From positions 558,001-622,000 of the forward strand of contig NW_025422919.1 of the NCBI RefSeq assembly GCF_020497125.1: DNA of 64,000 bases. The letters are read 5' to 3'. Within the stretch, counting starts at the first letter, position 1. Each line of letters starts with the position of its first letter. The DNA is from Mauremys mutica. Lineage: Eukaryota > Chordata > Testudines > Geoemydidae. The translations under genes were made by a program, and so were the position numbers. This document shows, piece after piece, positions 55,501 through 64,000 of this stretch. Under the pieces are notes generated by a model. The model was given only the letters and a program-made list of their open reading frames with translations, was not told the DNA's origin and did not search any database.

Positions 55501-58500
55501 CTCCCCCCAGCTGCATCTGGCCCCTCCCCCCAGCTGGGACTGGCTCCTCCCCCGAGCTGCCATTGGTCCCTTCATCCAGCTGGGACAGGCCCCTCCCCCG
55601 AGCTGGGACTGGCCCCTCCCCCCAGCTGGGACTGGCTCCTCCCTCATCTGACTGGCCCCGCCCCCCGCCTATAACCCGCCCCTCCCCCATCTCACTGAAA
55701 TAGGTCCTGGGCGCAGGGGGCTCCGGGGAGGTGGGGGGCAGAGGCGCGCCCCCCTCCGGCCTCAGCGCTTCGAAGGGGTTCCCTGGGGGGGGGAGAGAAA
55801 GGGGGCGTTGGCGCGGGGACGGGAGCCGGCGCCCCCCAGAGGGGACAGGCCCCGGGGCCCCCCCCCGTGCTCACCGCTCTGCAGGAGGCCGGGTCTCCAG
55901 TCGGGCCGGCCCCCCAGCCCCACGCCGTAGCCGGGGGCGCGGACCAGCATGCTCTCGTGGGCCCAGTACCCCCCGGTCAGCCCCCGGGCCGCCAGGAACC
56001 CCTCCCTGTTGAACCCGTCGCTGGTCACCTCTGCAAGGGAAAGGGGGGGGGACCCCCCGATGAACCCCGGCTCTGTGCACCCCCCCCCGATCTCCAGCCC
56101 AGAGCCCCCTCCCCCAGCACCCCCTGCCCGGTGCCCCTTCCCCTCCCCCAGCGCCCCCTGCCCGGTGCCCCTTCCCCTCCCCCAGCGCCCCCTGCCCGGT
56201 GCCCCCCCCCCGCACACCTGGCCACCCCCCACCCCGCGCCCCCCGGCCGGGGCTCACCGGCGGCGAAGCTGAAGGGCAGGTCGGCCAGCTGGCGGGCGCG
56301 GGCCATGTACCCCGCCATGCGGGGGCACCAGGCCCGGTGGGCCGCGTCCTCGGGGCTGCGGGCCCAGTCGGCCGCCCGGCACCGCTCGGAGCAGTACAGC
56401 ACGGCCCGGCACTGCTGGCTGCGGGGGGGGGGACAGGCTCAGAGCCAGCCTGGGCCCCCCCCCCTCACCCCGGCCCGGGCGGAGGCGACCCCGGGGGGGC
56501 TCCCGCCCCCCTCCCCCTGCTCACCAGGGCGCCAGCCGCCCCTGGAAGGCGTGTCTCTTGCACACGTGACAGGCTCGCACGCGCATGGAGGGGAAGGTGA
56601 AGGTGGGTTTCGGCCCCCAGCCCCGCATGGGGCCCGCGCTCAGCCTGATCCCCAGCCGGGGCAGCAGGGGCTCCAGCGACCTGCGGGGAGAGGCGGGGGG
56701 GGGGGTCAGCGGGGCGGGGGACGGGCACGGAGCCCCCCCCCGCCCGCTCACACTCACTTGTGCAAGGCGGGGTCCCCCACGGCCAGCAGCCGGGGCCGGC
56801 GGGGCTCCCCCCCGCCCAGCGGGCAGGCCATGCTCTGGCACAGCAGGCCGAGCGCCAGCTGCTCCAGCGGGGGGGGCGCGGCCGGCCGGGGGGGGGCCCC
56901 GGCCCCCAGCTGGAAATCCAGGCCCATCACCGTGCCGTGCTCGTCCGTCACCAGCAGGAGGCGCTCCACGTGCACCAGGGCCTGGCCTGCGGGGAGGGGG
57001 GCAGAGGTGAGACCGGCGGGGGGGGGGGGGTCGGAGCCCTGGGTGTCGGGCAAGGGGGGTGGGGGCCAGGCAGGGGAGCCCCACGGGGACAGGGTGGTAG
57101 GCTGGGGGATGGGGGGCCAGGCACGAAACCCCACGAGATGGGGGGCTAGGGAGGGAGGGGGGCAGACGGGGGAGCCCCACAGGGATGGGGCCTTGGGGGA
57201 GAAGGCCAGGCAGGGGAGCCCCACGGGGCCGGGGGACCAGGCAGGGGAGGGGGGCAGATGGAGGAGCCCCACGGGGATGGGGGAGCCCCGAGGGGGGCAG
57301 GGACTGGGGGAAGGGGGCCAGGCAGAGAAGGGGGGCAGACAGGGGGGCCCCACGGGGACAGGGGAGCCCCACGGGGCCAGGGGACCAGGCAGGGGAGGGG
57401 GCAGTTAGGGGAGCCCCACGGGGCCAGGGGACCAGGCAGGGGACGGGGGAGCCCCACGGGGACGGGGGAGCCCCGAGGGGGGCGGGGGCTGAGGGGAGGA
57501 GGCCAGGCAGAGAAGGGGGGCAGACAGGGGAGCCCCACGGGGACGGGGGAGCCCCACGGGGCCAGTGGACCAGGCAGGGGAGGGGGCAGTTAGGGGAGCC
57601 CCACGGGGCCAGGGGACCAGGCAGGGGACGGGGGAGCCCCATGGGGACGGGGGAGCCCCACGGGGCCAGGGGACCAGGCAGGGGACGGGGGAGCCCCACG
57701 GGGCCAGGGGACCAGGCAGGGGACGGGGGAGCCCCACGGGGACGGGGGAGCCCCCAGGGGGGCGGGGGCTGGGGGGAGGGGGCCAGGCAGAGAAGGGGGG
57801 CAGACGGGGAGCCCCACGGGGACGGGGGACCAGGCAGGGGAGGGGGGAGCCCTGAGGGGGGCGGGGGCTGGGGGGAGGGGGCCAGGCAGAGAAGGGGGGC
57901 AGACGGGGAGCCCCACGGGGCCAGGGGACCAGGCAGGGGACGGGGGGAGCCCCGAGGGGGGCGGGGGCTGAGGGGAGGGGGCCAGGCAGCGGAGGGGGGC
58001 AGACGGGGAGCCCCACGGGGCCAGGGGACCAGGCAGGGGACGGGGGAGCCCCGAGGGGACGGGGGAGCCCCCAGGGGGGCGGGGGCTGGGGGGAGGGGGC
58101 CAGGCAGAGAAGGGGGGCAGACGGGGAGCCCCACGGGGCCAGGGGACCAGGCAGGGGACGGGGGAGCCCCATGGGGACGGGGGAGCCCCACGGGGCCAGG
58201 GGACCAGGCAGGGGACGGGGGAGCCCCGAGGGGGGCGGGGGCTGGGGGGAGGGGGCCAGGCAGAGAAGGGGGGCAGATGGGGGAGCCCCACGGGGACGGG
58301 GGAGCCCCGAGGGGGCGGGGGGCCGCGGGTACCTGTCTCCGGCCCCTCGTCCTCCTCGTCCAGGCGCAGGAAGGTGACCGCTCGCTGCAGGTCCCCCAGC
58401 TGCAGGGCGTCCTCCCCGCAGAGCCGCCCCCGGGGCTCCCCCCGGGCCCCCCCCGGCAGCGCCAGGCCCAGGCCCAGCCGGGGGTTGGGCAGCAGGTGCA

Positions 58501-58660
58501 GCAGCCAGAGGGCGGGGTCGGGGGGCAGGCGGCAGACGTGCCCCTCCTGGCGCCGCTGGCGCGGCCCGTCCCGGGGGCCCCCGGCCTGGCACCGGTGCCA
58601 GGCCAGCAGCAGCTCGGCCAGGTCCAGCACCTCGGCCCGGTACCCCGTCACGAACTCCAT
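49542..58660 (-). CDS. ZMYND15: ZMYND15, MYND zinc-finger transcriptional repressor (13 coding exons, 651 aa)
   Basis: Coding exons (- strand): 58,660-58,333, 56,986-56,758, 56,680-56,525, 56,418-56,258, 56,030-55,875, 55,782-55,696, 54,810-54,694, 54,521-54,433, 52,901-52,800, 52,709-52,580, 52,118-52,060, 50,596-50,436 and 49,722-49,542. They join in frame to 651 codons plus TGA. The N-terminus MEFVTGYR, the segment LLLVTDEHGT, the stretch ELNILNKQSLRIH, the GFNSGFALKDTWL block and NAFIFHL follow mammalian ZMYND15. The MYND finger spans residues 223-269: C223, C226, C238, C241, C247, C251, H265 and C269 are all present. A basic tail (KEKRQNRSGRRRK) could be a nuclear signal. In mouse the protein is an HDAC-dependent repressor needed in haploid spermatids. 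The protein is about 90 residues shorter than the human one, mainly because the acidic linker after exon 1 is missing. The exon 8 donor is GTGCGC, weaker than the others. Confidence 0.94.
49745..50382 (+). promoter_or_regulatory. Cluster of 19 DR1 nuclear-receptor motifs in the last ZMYND15 intron
   Basis: Direct repeats of RGGTCA with a 1-bp spacer, all on the + strand, starting at 49,745, 49,777, 49,825, 49,846, 49,872, 49,908, 49,944, 49,976, 50,034, 50,063, 50,103, 50,137, 50,168, 50,206, 50,233, 50,277, 50,315, 50,340 and 50,370. Thirteen fit RGGTCA-N-RGGTCA exactly; six differ at one base. Spacing is irregular (21-58 bp), unlike the neat arrays nearby. DR1 is the known site of HNF4, RXR/PPAR, COUP-TF and TR2/TR4. 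Whether it is bound or is a decayed minisatellite cannot be decided from sequence. Confidence 0.8.
50615..52030. repeat. Two minisatellites in ZMYND15 intron between coding exons 11 and 12
   Basis: 50,615-50,880: units with GGGACCCAGGCGTCCGGGG, the same core as the array at 60,640-61,800. 50,930-52,030: about 28 units of 39 bp (GAGTTTGGGGGTTCAGAGGC + AGGGGCTGCGGGCGAGGG). Together they make up almost the whole intron. Confidence 0.95.
52360..52545. repeat. About 46-bp tandem repeat in ZMYND15 intron 10
   Basis: Three to four units of CAAGTCCCCCCTCCCTGGCC + AGGGCCGCTCCCACC between coding exons 10 and 11. Confidence 0.85.
52985..54430. repeat. 47-bp minisatellite in ZMYND15 intron 8
   Basis: About 30 units of CCACCAGAGCCCAGCCCTGC + CCCACGGCGCCCCCTG. 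It fills the intron between coding exons 8 and 9 from both sides, ending within a few bases of the exon 8 donor. Confidence 0.96.
54840..55660. repeat. CTCCCCCCAGCTGGGACTGG minisatellite in ZMYND15 intron 6
   Basis: Short units of about 20-21 bp (CAGCTGGGACTGGCTCCTCC, CCTCCGTCACTGG) repeated in varying order. Each carries the E-box-like core CAGCTG. Confidence 0.93.
56100..56215. repeat. About 33-bp tandem repeat in ZMYND15 intron 4
   Basis: Three to four units of CAGCGCCCCCTGCCCGGTGC + CCCTTCCCCTCCC. Confidence 0.85.
57005..58325. repeat. GGGGAGCCCCACGGGG minisatellite between ZMYND15 coding exons 1 and 2
   Basis: Composite array of AGCCCCACGGGGACGGGG, GGGACCAGGCAGGGGA and GGCGGGGGCTGGGGGGAGGG blocks. 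It starts a few bases from both flanking exons. Both strands stay open over long distances, giving false frames. The acidic linker of mammalian ZMYND15 would be expected between these exons, but I see none. Confidence 0.95.
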
Positions 58661-58661
58661 C

Positions 58662-60230
58662 CTGGGGGCGGGGGGGTTAGAGCGGGGAGCCCCCCAAACC
58701 TGCCCCCGGTACCCCCAAACCTGCCCCGGTACCCCCAAACCTCCCCCCGGTACCCCGTCACGAACTCCATCCTGGGGGCGGGGGGGTTAGTGCGGGGAGC
58801 CCCCCAAACCTCCACCCTGCACCCCCAAACCTCCCCCCCGGTACCCCGTCACGAACTCCATCCTGGGGGCGGGGGGGTTAGAGCGGGGAGCCCCCCAAAC
58901 CTGCCCCCGGTACCCCCAAACCTGCCCCTGGTACCCCCAAACTCCTACCCGGTACCCCGTCACGAACTCCATCCTGGGGGCGGGGGGGTTAGAGTGGGGA
59001 GCCCCCCAAACCTGCCCCGGTACCCCCAAACCTCCACCCGGTGCCCCCAAACCTCCCCCCGGTACCCCGTCACGAACTTCATCCTGGGGGCGGGGGGGTT
59101 AGAGCGGGGAGCCCCCCAAACCTGCCCCCGGTACCCCCAAACCTCCCCCCGGTACCCCGTCACGAACTCCATCCTGGGGGCGGGGGGGTTAGAGCGGGGA
59201 GCCCCCCAAACCTCCACCCTGCACCCCCAAACCCCCCCCCCGGTACCCCGTCACGAACTCCATCCTGGGGGCGGGGGGGTTAGAGCGGGGAGCCCCCCAA
59301 ACCTGCCCCCGGTACCCCCAAACCTGCCCCTGGTACCCCCAAACTCCTACCCGGTACCCCGTCACGAACTCCATCCTGGGGGCGGGGGGGTTAGAGTGGG
59401 GAGCCCCCCAAACCTGCCCCGGTACCCCCAAACCTCCACCCGGTGCCCCCAAACCTCCCCCCGGTACCCCGTCACGAACTTCATCCTGGGGCGGGGGGTT
59501 AGTGCGGGGAGCCCCCCAAACCTGCCCCCGGTACCCCCAAACCTCCCCCCGGTACCCCGTCACGAACTCCATCCTGGGGGCGGGGGGGTTAGAGCGGGGA
59601 GCCCCCCAAACCTGTCCCTGGTGCCCCCAAACCTCCACCCTGTGCCCCCAAACCTCCCCCCGGTACCCCCAAACCTCCCCCCGGTGCCCCGTCACGAACT
59701 CCATCCTGGGGGCGGGTGGGTTAGAGCGGGGAGCCCCCAAACCTGCCCCCTGGTACCCCCAAACCTCCCCCCGGTGCCCCCAAACCTCCCCCGGTACCCC
59801 CAAACCTCCCCCCGGTACCCCATCACGAACTCCATCCTGGGGGCGGGGGGGGGTTAGAGCGGGGAGCCCCCAAACCTCCCCCGGTACCCCCAAACCTCCA
59901 CCCTGTGCCCGCAAACCTCCCCCCGGTACCCCATCACGAACTCCATCCTGGGGGCGGGGGGGTTAGAGCGGGGAGCCCCCAAACCTCCCCTAGTACCCCC
60001 CAAACCTCCACCCTGCACCCCCCAAAGTCCAACCCGGTGCCCCGTCACAAACTCCATCCTGGGGGCGGGGGGGGGGGTTAGAGCTGGGAGCCCCCAAACC
60101 TCCCTGGTACCCCCAAACCTCACCCTGGTATCCCGTCACAAACTCCATCCTGGGGGCGGGGGGGTTAGAGCGGGGAGCCCCCAAACCTCCACCCTGCACC
60201 CCCCCATTGCTCCCCCCAACCTGGTACCCA
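58662..60230 (-). repeat. Minisatellite containing 14 decoy copies of the ZMYND15 start-exon border
   Basis: Units of about 90, 110 or 131 bp, built from a subunit of about 20 bp (GGTACCGGGGG / AGGTTTGGGGG). On the - strand each contains CCCCCAG+GATGGAGTTCGTGACGGGG, i.e. splice acceptor, ATG and the first codons of ZMYND15. ATG copies lie at 58,768, 58,859, 58,970, 59,080, 59,170, 59,261, 59,372, 59,482, 59,570, 59,702, 59,833, 59,944, 60,055 and 60,146 (lowest + strand base); two read ATGAAG. A more diverged relative without ATG is at about 60,235. The real exon is the one nearest the rest of the gene. Confidence 0.92.
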
Positions 60231-60490
60231 GTTCTGAATTCGTTCCTGGGGGGCTGAGACACCCCTAGCCCCCTCCGGCCCCCAGCCCACCTCCTGCACC
60301 CTCCCCATTTCCCTATCCTTGGCCCCCATCCTAGCACCCCCCCGGCACCCCAAGTAAAGTCCTCCCAGATTCCTGGACCCCAAACCCCTGGACCCCCAGA
60401 GCCACCCGTCCCCTCCACTGCTGTTCCCCACCCCCTATAATAACCCCAATCCAGCCCTGCCCCCCATCTCCCCAGCCCCCCCTCCGGTAC

Positions 60491-60535
60491 CTGCTTCCTC
60501 CAGCTGATTTGAAGGTAAATACCCGGGCGCCCCGA
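60491..60535 (-). other. Putative non-coding first exon of ZMYND15
   Basis: On the - strand AAATCAGCTGGAGGAAGCAG is followed by the donor-like GTACCG at 60,490-60,485. The coding part starts right behind a splice acceptor at 58,662, so a 5' UTR exon upstream is required; this is the best candidate between the decoy array and the next array. The 5' limit is a guess. Confidence 0.4.
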
Positions 60536-60545
60536 GATTCCACTG

Positions 60546-60553
60546 TGACATCA
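60546..60553 (-). promoter_or_regulatory. CRE-like site near the putative ZMYND15 start
   Basis: TGATGTCA on the - strand, one base off the cAMP response element TGACGTCA, just upstream of the putative first exon. Genes of haploid germ cells are often driven by CREM through such sites. This is inference from position only. Confidence 0.35.
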
Positions 60554-60639
60554 TGGGGTTCCGGCTCCCCGGGGAACCCCCTCCCCCGCCCTGCCCCAGC
60601 TCCCGCCACCCCGAGATCCCGCCCCGCTCCCTCAGGCCC

Positions 60640-61800
60640 TCCCAGGGGTGAGCGCCCTCCGCTGCCGTCCCGGACGCCTGGGTCCCATCTCCCCTCCCCA
60701 GGGGCGAGCGCCCTCCGCTGCCGTCCCGGACGCCTGGGTCCCATCTCCCCTCCCCAGGGGCGAGCGCCCTCCGCTGCCGTCCCGGACGCCTGGGTCCCAT
60801 CTCCCCTCCCCAGGGGCGAGCGCCCTCCGCTGCCGTCCCGGACGCCTGGGTCCCATCTCCCCTCCCCAGGGGCGAGCGCCCTCCGCTGCCGTCCCGGACG
60901 CCTGGGTCCCATCTCCCCTCCCCAGGGGCGAGCGCCCTCCGCTGCCGTCCCGGACGCCTGGGTCCCATCTCCCCTCCCCAGGGGCGAGCGCCCTCCGCTG
61001 CCGTCCCGGACGCCTGGGTCCCATCTCCCCTCCCCAGGGGCGAGCGCCCTCCGCTGCCGTCCCGGACGCCTGGGTCCCATCTCCCCTCCCCAGGGGCGAG
61101 CGCCCTCCGCTGCCGTCCCGGACGCCTGGGTCCCATCTCCCCTCCCCAGGGGCGAGCGCCCTCCGCTGCCGTCCCGGACGCCTGGGTCCCATCTCCCCTC
61201 CCCAGGGGCGAGCGCCCTCCGCTGCCGTCCCGGACGCCTGGGTCCCATCTCCCCTCCCCAGGGGCGAGCGCCCTCCGCTGCCGTCCCGGACGCCTGAGTC
61301 CCATCTTCCCTCCCCAGGGGCGAGCGCCCTCCGCTGCCGTCCCGGACGCCTGGGTCCCATCTCCCCTCCCCAGGGGCAAGCACCCTCCACTGCCGTCCCG
61401 GACGCCTGGGTCCCATCTCCCCTCCCCAGGGGCGAGCGCCCTCCGCTGCCGTCCCGGACGCCTGGGTCCCATCTCCCCACCCCAGGGGCAAGCACCCTCC
61501 ACTGCCGTCCCGGACGCCTGGGTCCCATCTCCCCACCCCAGGGGCGAGCGCCCTCCGCTGCCGTCCCGGACGCCTGGGTCCCATCTCCCCTTCCCAGGGG
61601 CAAGCACCCTCCACTGCCGTCCCGGACGCCTGGGTCCCATCTCCCCTCCCCAGGGGCGAGCGCCCTCCGCTGCCGTCTCGGACGCCTGGGTCCCATCTCC
61701 CCTCCCCAGGGGCGAGCGCCCTCCGCTGCCGTCCCGGACGCCTGGGTCCCATCTCCCCACCCCAGGGGCGAGCATCCTGCTCGGCTCTCCCGGACGCCTG
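60640..61800. repeat. 56-bp minisatellite between ZMYND15 and the protease gene
   Basis: About 20 highly similar units of CGGACGCCTGGGTCCCATCT + CCCCTCCCCAGGGGCGAGCG + CCCTCCGCTGCCGTCC. It occupies essentially the whole gap from the ZMYND15 promoter side to the protease 3' end. The GACGCCTGGGTCCC core recurs at 50,615-50,880. Confidence 0.97.
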
Positions 61801-61849
61801 GGTCCCCCGTTCCCAGTGAACAGTTCGCTCTCCGCTTCACCATCTAATA

Positions 61850-61855
61850 TTTAAT
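61850..61855 (-). terminator. Polyadenylation signal of the serine protease gene
   Basis: ATTAAA on the - strand (GTCATTAAATATTAG), about 130 bp after the TGA stop. Confidence 0.55.
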
Positions 61856-61985
61856 GACCCTTCGCCCTCCTGCCCCTCCCTCCCGAAGTGCCGGCCAATC
61901 ACAGCGGCCAACAACCTGGCCGTCCCCTCCCAGAATCCTTTGCAGCGGCAGCTCTGTCCTCTTCCCAGCCTGCCTTGCGTCTCGC

Positions 61986-62303
61986 TCAGCCCAGCCACCT
62001 CCCCAGAGCCAGCCCCAGGGCGAGGCCCAGGGGCCGCCACGGGCAGGGGCGGGGGCCTCCGGCGACCTCCGGCTCCGTCTTCTGGGGGGCGGAGCCCAGC
62101 CCGGTGGGCGTGGCCTTCCGGGGCCTCAGGGGTCTCCCCGCTGCGGCGGTGGCCTCGTCCATCCAGGCCCGGTAGTTGGCCACGCGGGTGTAGACGCCCG
62201 GACGCTGGCGCCTCCCGCAGCCCCGGCCCCAGCTCACGACGCCCACCTGGTACCAGGGGGAGCCCTGGGGGGCCTGGCACTGCAGGGGCCCCCCGCTGTC
62301 ACC
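61986..62303 (-). CDS. Trypsin-like serine protease, terminal exon (partial gene)
   Basis: Last exon of an S1-family protease on the - strand. The acceptor CCAG at 62,304 is followed in phase 0 by GDSGGPLQC, the usual place of the last intron in this family. The catalytic serine is in [25 protein letters not shown] supplies the substrate-binding wall (SWG) with glycines at the positions equivalent to 216 and 226, which suits trypsin-like cleavage after Arg or Lys. The specificity residue at 189, the catalytic His and Asp, and the signal peptide lie in exons not seen, beyond the minisatellite at 62,310-64,000 and probably outside the window. The 105-residue exon ends in [18 protein letters not shown], a weakly hydrophobic tail that could anchor the enzyme to the membrane as in prostasin-like proteases. 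I cannot name the family member. Confidence 0.85.
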   Translation of the reverse strand, partial: GDSGGPLQCQAPQGSPWYQVGVVSWGRGCGRRQRPGVYTRVANYRAWMDEATAAAGRPLRPRKATPTGLGSAPQKTEPEVAGGPRPCPWRPLGLALGLALGRWLG

Positions 62304-62309
62304 CTGGAA

Positions 62310-64000
62310 CGAGAGAACGAGTCGGCCAACGAAGGAGGAAATGAATCGACTACGGAGCGAGAAAAGCGGCAAACGAGGACGAGGCTCAACGAGCGAGGAA
62401 AGCAGGAAACAAACGAGAGAACGAGGCGACGAACGAGCGGACGAGAAAAGGAGTCGGGGACGGAAGGAGAAAACGAACGAAGAAACGAAGGAGAAAACGA
62501 GGCAATGAACGAGCATCGAAGGAGGAGGCGGGTCACAGAGAAAGCGAAGGAACGAGACGCGGGCTGAGCGGACGAAGGAGAAAACGCGAGAACGCGCCAG
62601 CCAGAACCAACAAACCAACGAGGGAGGAAGCGAAGGAAGCGACGGAGGAAGGAGGAAAGACACGAGGGAGGAAGCGATGGAAGGAGGAAGGAGGAAGGAG
62701 GAGAGACGCGGAGGAGGAAGCGATGGAAGGAGGAAGGAAGCGATGGAAGGAGGAAGAAGGAGGAAAGGAGGAGAGACGCGGAGGAGGAAGCGACGGAGGA
62801 AGAAGGAAGGAAGCGATGGAAGGAGGAAGGAGGACGGAAGCGACGGGAGGAGGAAGGAGGAGGAAAGGAGGAGAGAGGCGGAGGAGGAAGCGACGGAGGA
62901 AGGAGGAAGGAAGTGATGGAAGGAGGAAGGAGGAAGGAAGCGACGGGAGGAGGAAGGAGGAGGAAAGGAGGAGAGAGGCGGAGGAGGAAGCGACGGAGGA
63001 AGGAGGAAGGAAGCGATGGAAGGAGGAAGGAGGAGGAAAGGAGGAGAGACGCGGAGGAGGAAGCGACGGAGGAAGGAGGAAGGAAGCGATGGGAGGAGGA
63101 AGGAGGAGGAAAGGAGGAGAGACGCGGAGGAGGAAGCGACGGAGGAAGGAGGAAGGAAGCGATGGAAGGAGGAAGGAGGAGGAAAGGAGGAGAGACGCGG
63201 AGGAGGAAGCGACGGAGGAAGGAGGAAGGAAGCGATGGAAGGAGGAAGGAGGAGGAAAGGAGGAGAGACGCGGAGGAGGAAGCGACGGAGGAAGGAGGAA
63301 GGAGGAGGAAAGGAGGAGAGACGCGGAGGAGGAAGCGACGGAGGAAGGAGGAAGGAAGCGATGGAAGGAGGAAGGAGGAGGAAAGGAGGAGAGACGCGGA
63401 GGAGGAAGCGACGGAGGAAGGAGGAAGGAAGCGACGGAAGGAGGAAGGAGGAGGAAAGGAGGAGAGACGCGGAGGAGGAAGTGACGGAGGAAGGAGGAAG
63501 GAAGCGATGGAAGGAGGAAGGAGGAGGAAAGGAGGAGAGACGCGGAGGAGGAAGCGACGGAGGAAGGAGGAAGGAAGCGATGGAAGGAGGAAGGAGGAGG
63601 AAAGGAGGAGAGACGCGGAGGAGGAAGCGACGGAGGAAGGAGGAAGGAGGAGGAAAGGAGGAGAGACGCGGAGGAGGAAGCGACGGAGGAAGGAGGAAGG
63701 AAGCGATGGAAGGAGGAAGGAGGAGGAAAGGAGGAGAGACACGGAGGAGGAAGCGACGGAGGAAGGAGGAAGGAAGCGATGGAAGGAGGAAGGAGGAGGA
63801 AAGGAGGAGAGACGCGGAGGAGGAAGCGACGGAGGAAGGAGGAAGCGATGGAAGGAGGAAGGAGGAGGAAAGGAGAGACGCGGAGGAGGAAGCGACGGAG
63901 GGAGGAGGAAGGAAGCGATGGAAGGAGGAAGGAGGAGGAAAGGAGGAGAGACGCGGAGGAGGAAGCGACGGAGGAAGGAGGAAGGAAGCGATGGAAGGAG
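62310..64000. repeat. Purine-rich minisatellite in the last intron of the protease gene
   Basis: From about 62,640, units of about 70 bp made of GGAAGGAGGAAGGAAGCGAT, GGAGGAGGAAAGGAGGAGAG and ACGCGGAGGAGGAAGCGACG. From 62,310 to 62,640 a more irregular purine-rich part (GAACGAGAAAACGAGG types). The + strand is almost pure purine for about 1.4 kb and the array runs off the right edge. Confidence 0.96.

Noticed and set aside
57185..59857. 890-codon + strand frame
   Set aside because: Runs antisense through ZMYND15 coding exon 1 and two arrays.
60331..61847. Overlapping long frames on both strands
   Set aside because: 56-bp minisatellite; simultaneous openness on both strands is a composition effect.
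62234..63742. 502-codon Ser/Pro/Leu-rich frame on the - strand
   Set aside because: Pyrimidine strand of the purine array read through into the protease exon.
1..64000. CRISPR arrays, rRNA, tRNA genes
   Set aside because: The many tandem repeats have no spacer structure of CRISPR type, and I found no cloverleaf or rRNA-like sequence; the DNA is vertebrate.

Overview
The window looks like GC-rich genomic DNA from a non-avian sauropsid, most probably a turtle. CR1 LINEs with the typical ATTCTATGATTCTATG 3' end, hAT-type non-autonomous elements, several LTR families and spliced vertebrate genes all fit this, and the minisatellite density and high GC suggest a microchromosome or subtelomeric setting. 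The gene order VMO1 - TM4SF5 - ZMYND15 is the order known from human 17p13.2, so this is the orthologous block with VMO1 locally amplified. The species call is inference; the gene calls rest on reconstructed GT-AG exons that join in frame.

Layout. 1-2.2 kb: last exon of VMO1 copy A behind a minisatellite-filled intron. 2.2-13 kb: gene-free, with two hAT elements, three CR1 LINE copies and an LTR-like piece. 13-42.6 kb: a tandem array of VMO1-like genes on the + strand, complete copies B (15.7-17.5 kb), C (23.6-26.1 kb) and D (39.3-42.5 kb) plus a broken copy near 29.6-30.2 kb. The complete copies have a TATA box exactly 71 bp before the ATG, a promoter-side minisatellite and an intron-2 minisatellite; LTR elements separate them. 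43.5-48.9 kb: TM4SF5 on the - strand (5 coding exons). 49.5-60.5 kb: ZMYND15 on the - strand (13 coding exons plus a possible non-coding first exon). 61.8-62.3 kb: last exon of a trypsin-like serine protease on the - strand, whose remaining exons lie beyond a purine-rich minisatellite that runs off the window.

Functions. VMO1 proteins are secreted beta-prism proteins of the egg outer vitelline membrane and of some epithelial secretions; copies A and B-D form two subfamilies. Copy D carries an in-frame 26-heptad Thr/Ser/Pro tail resembling a mucin stalk. TM4SF5 is a four-pass membrane protein of the L6 family. ZMYND15 is a MYND-finger repressor of haploid male germ cells. These genes share a neighbourhood rather than a pathway.

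The dominant theme is minisatellites: nearly every larger intron and intergenic gap holds its own array. Several arrays carry transcription-factor-like cores: 19 DR1 nuclear-receptor motifs in the last ZMYND15 intron, about 40 forkhead cores in the last TM4SF5 intron, and MYB-like cores upstream of VMO1. In ZMYND15 intron 1 the array unit includes the start-codon exon itself, giving 14 decoy copies of the splice acceptor plus ATG.
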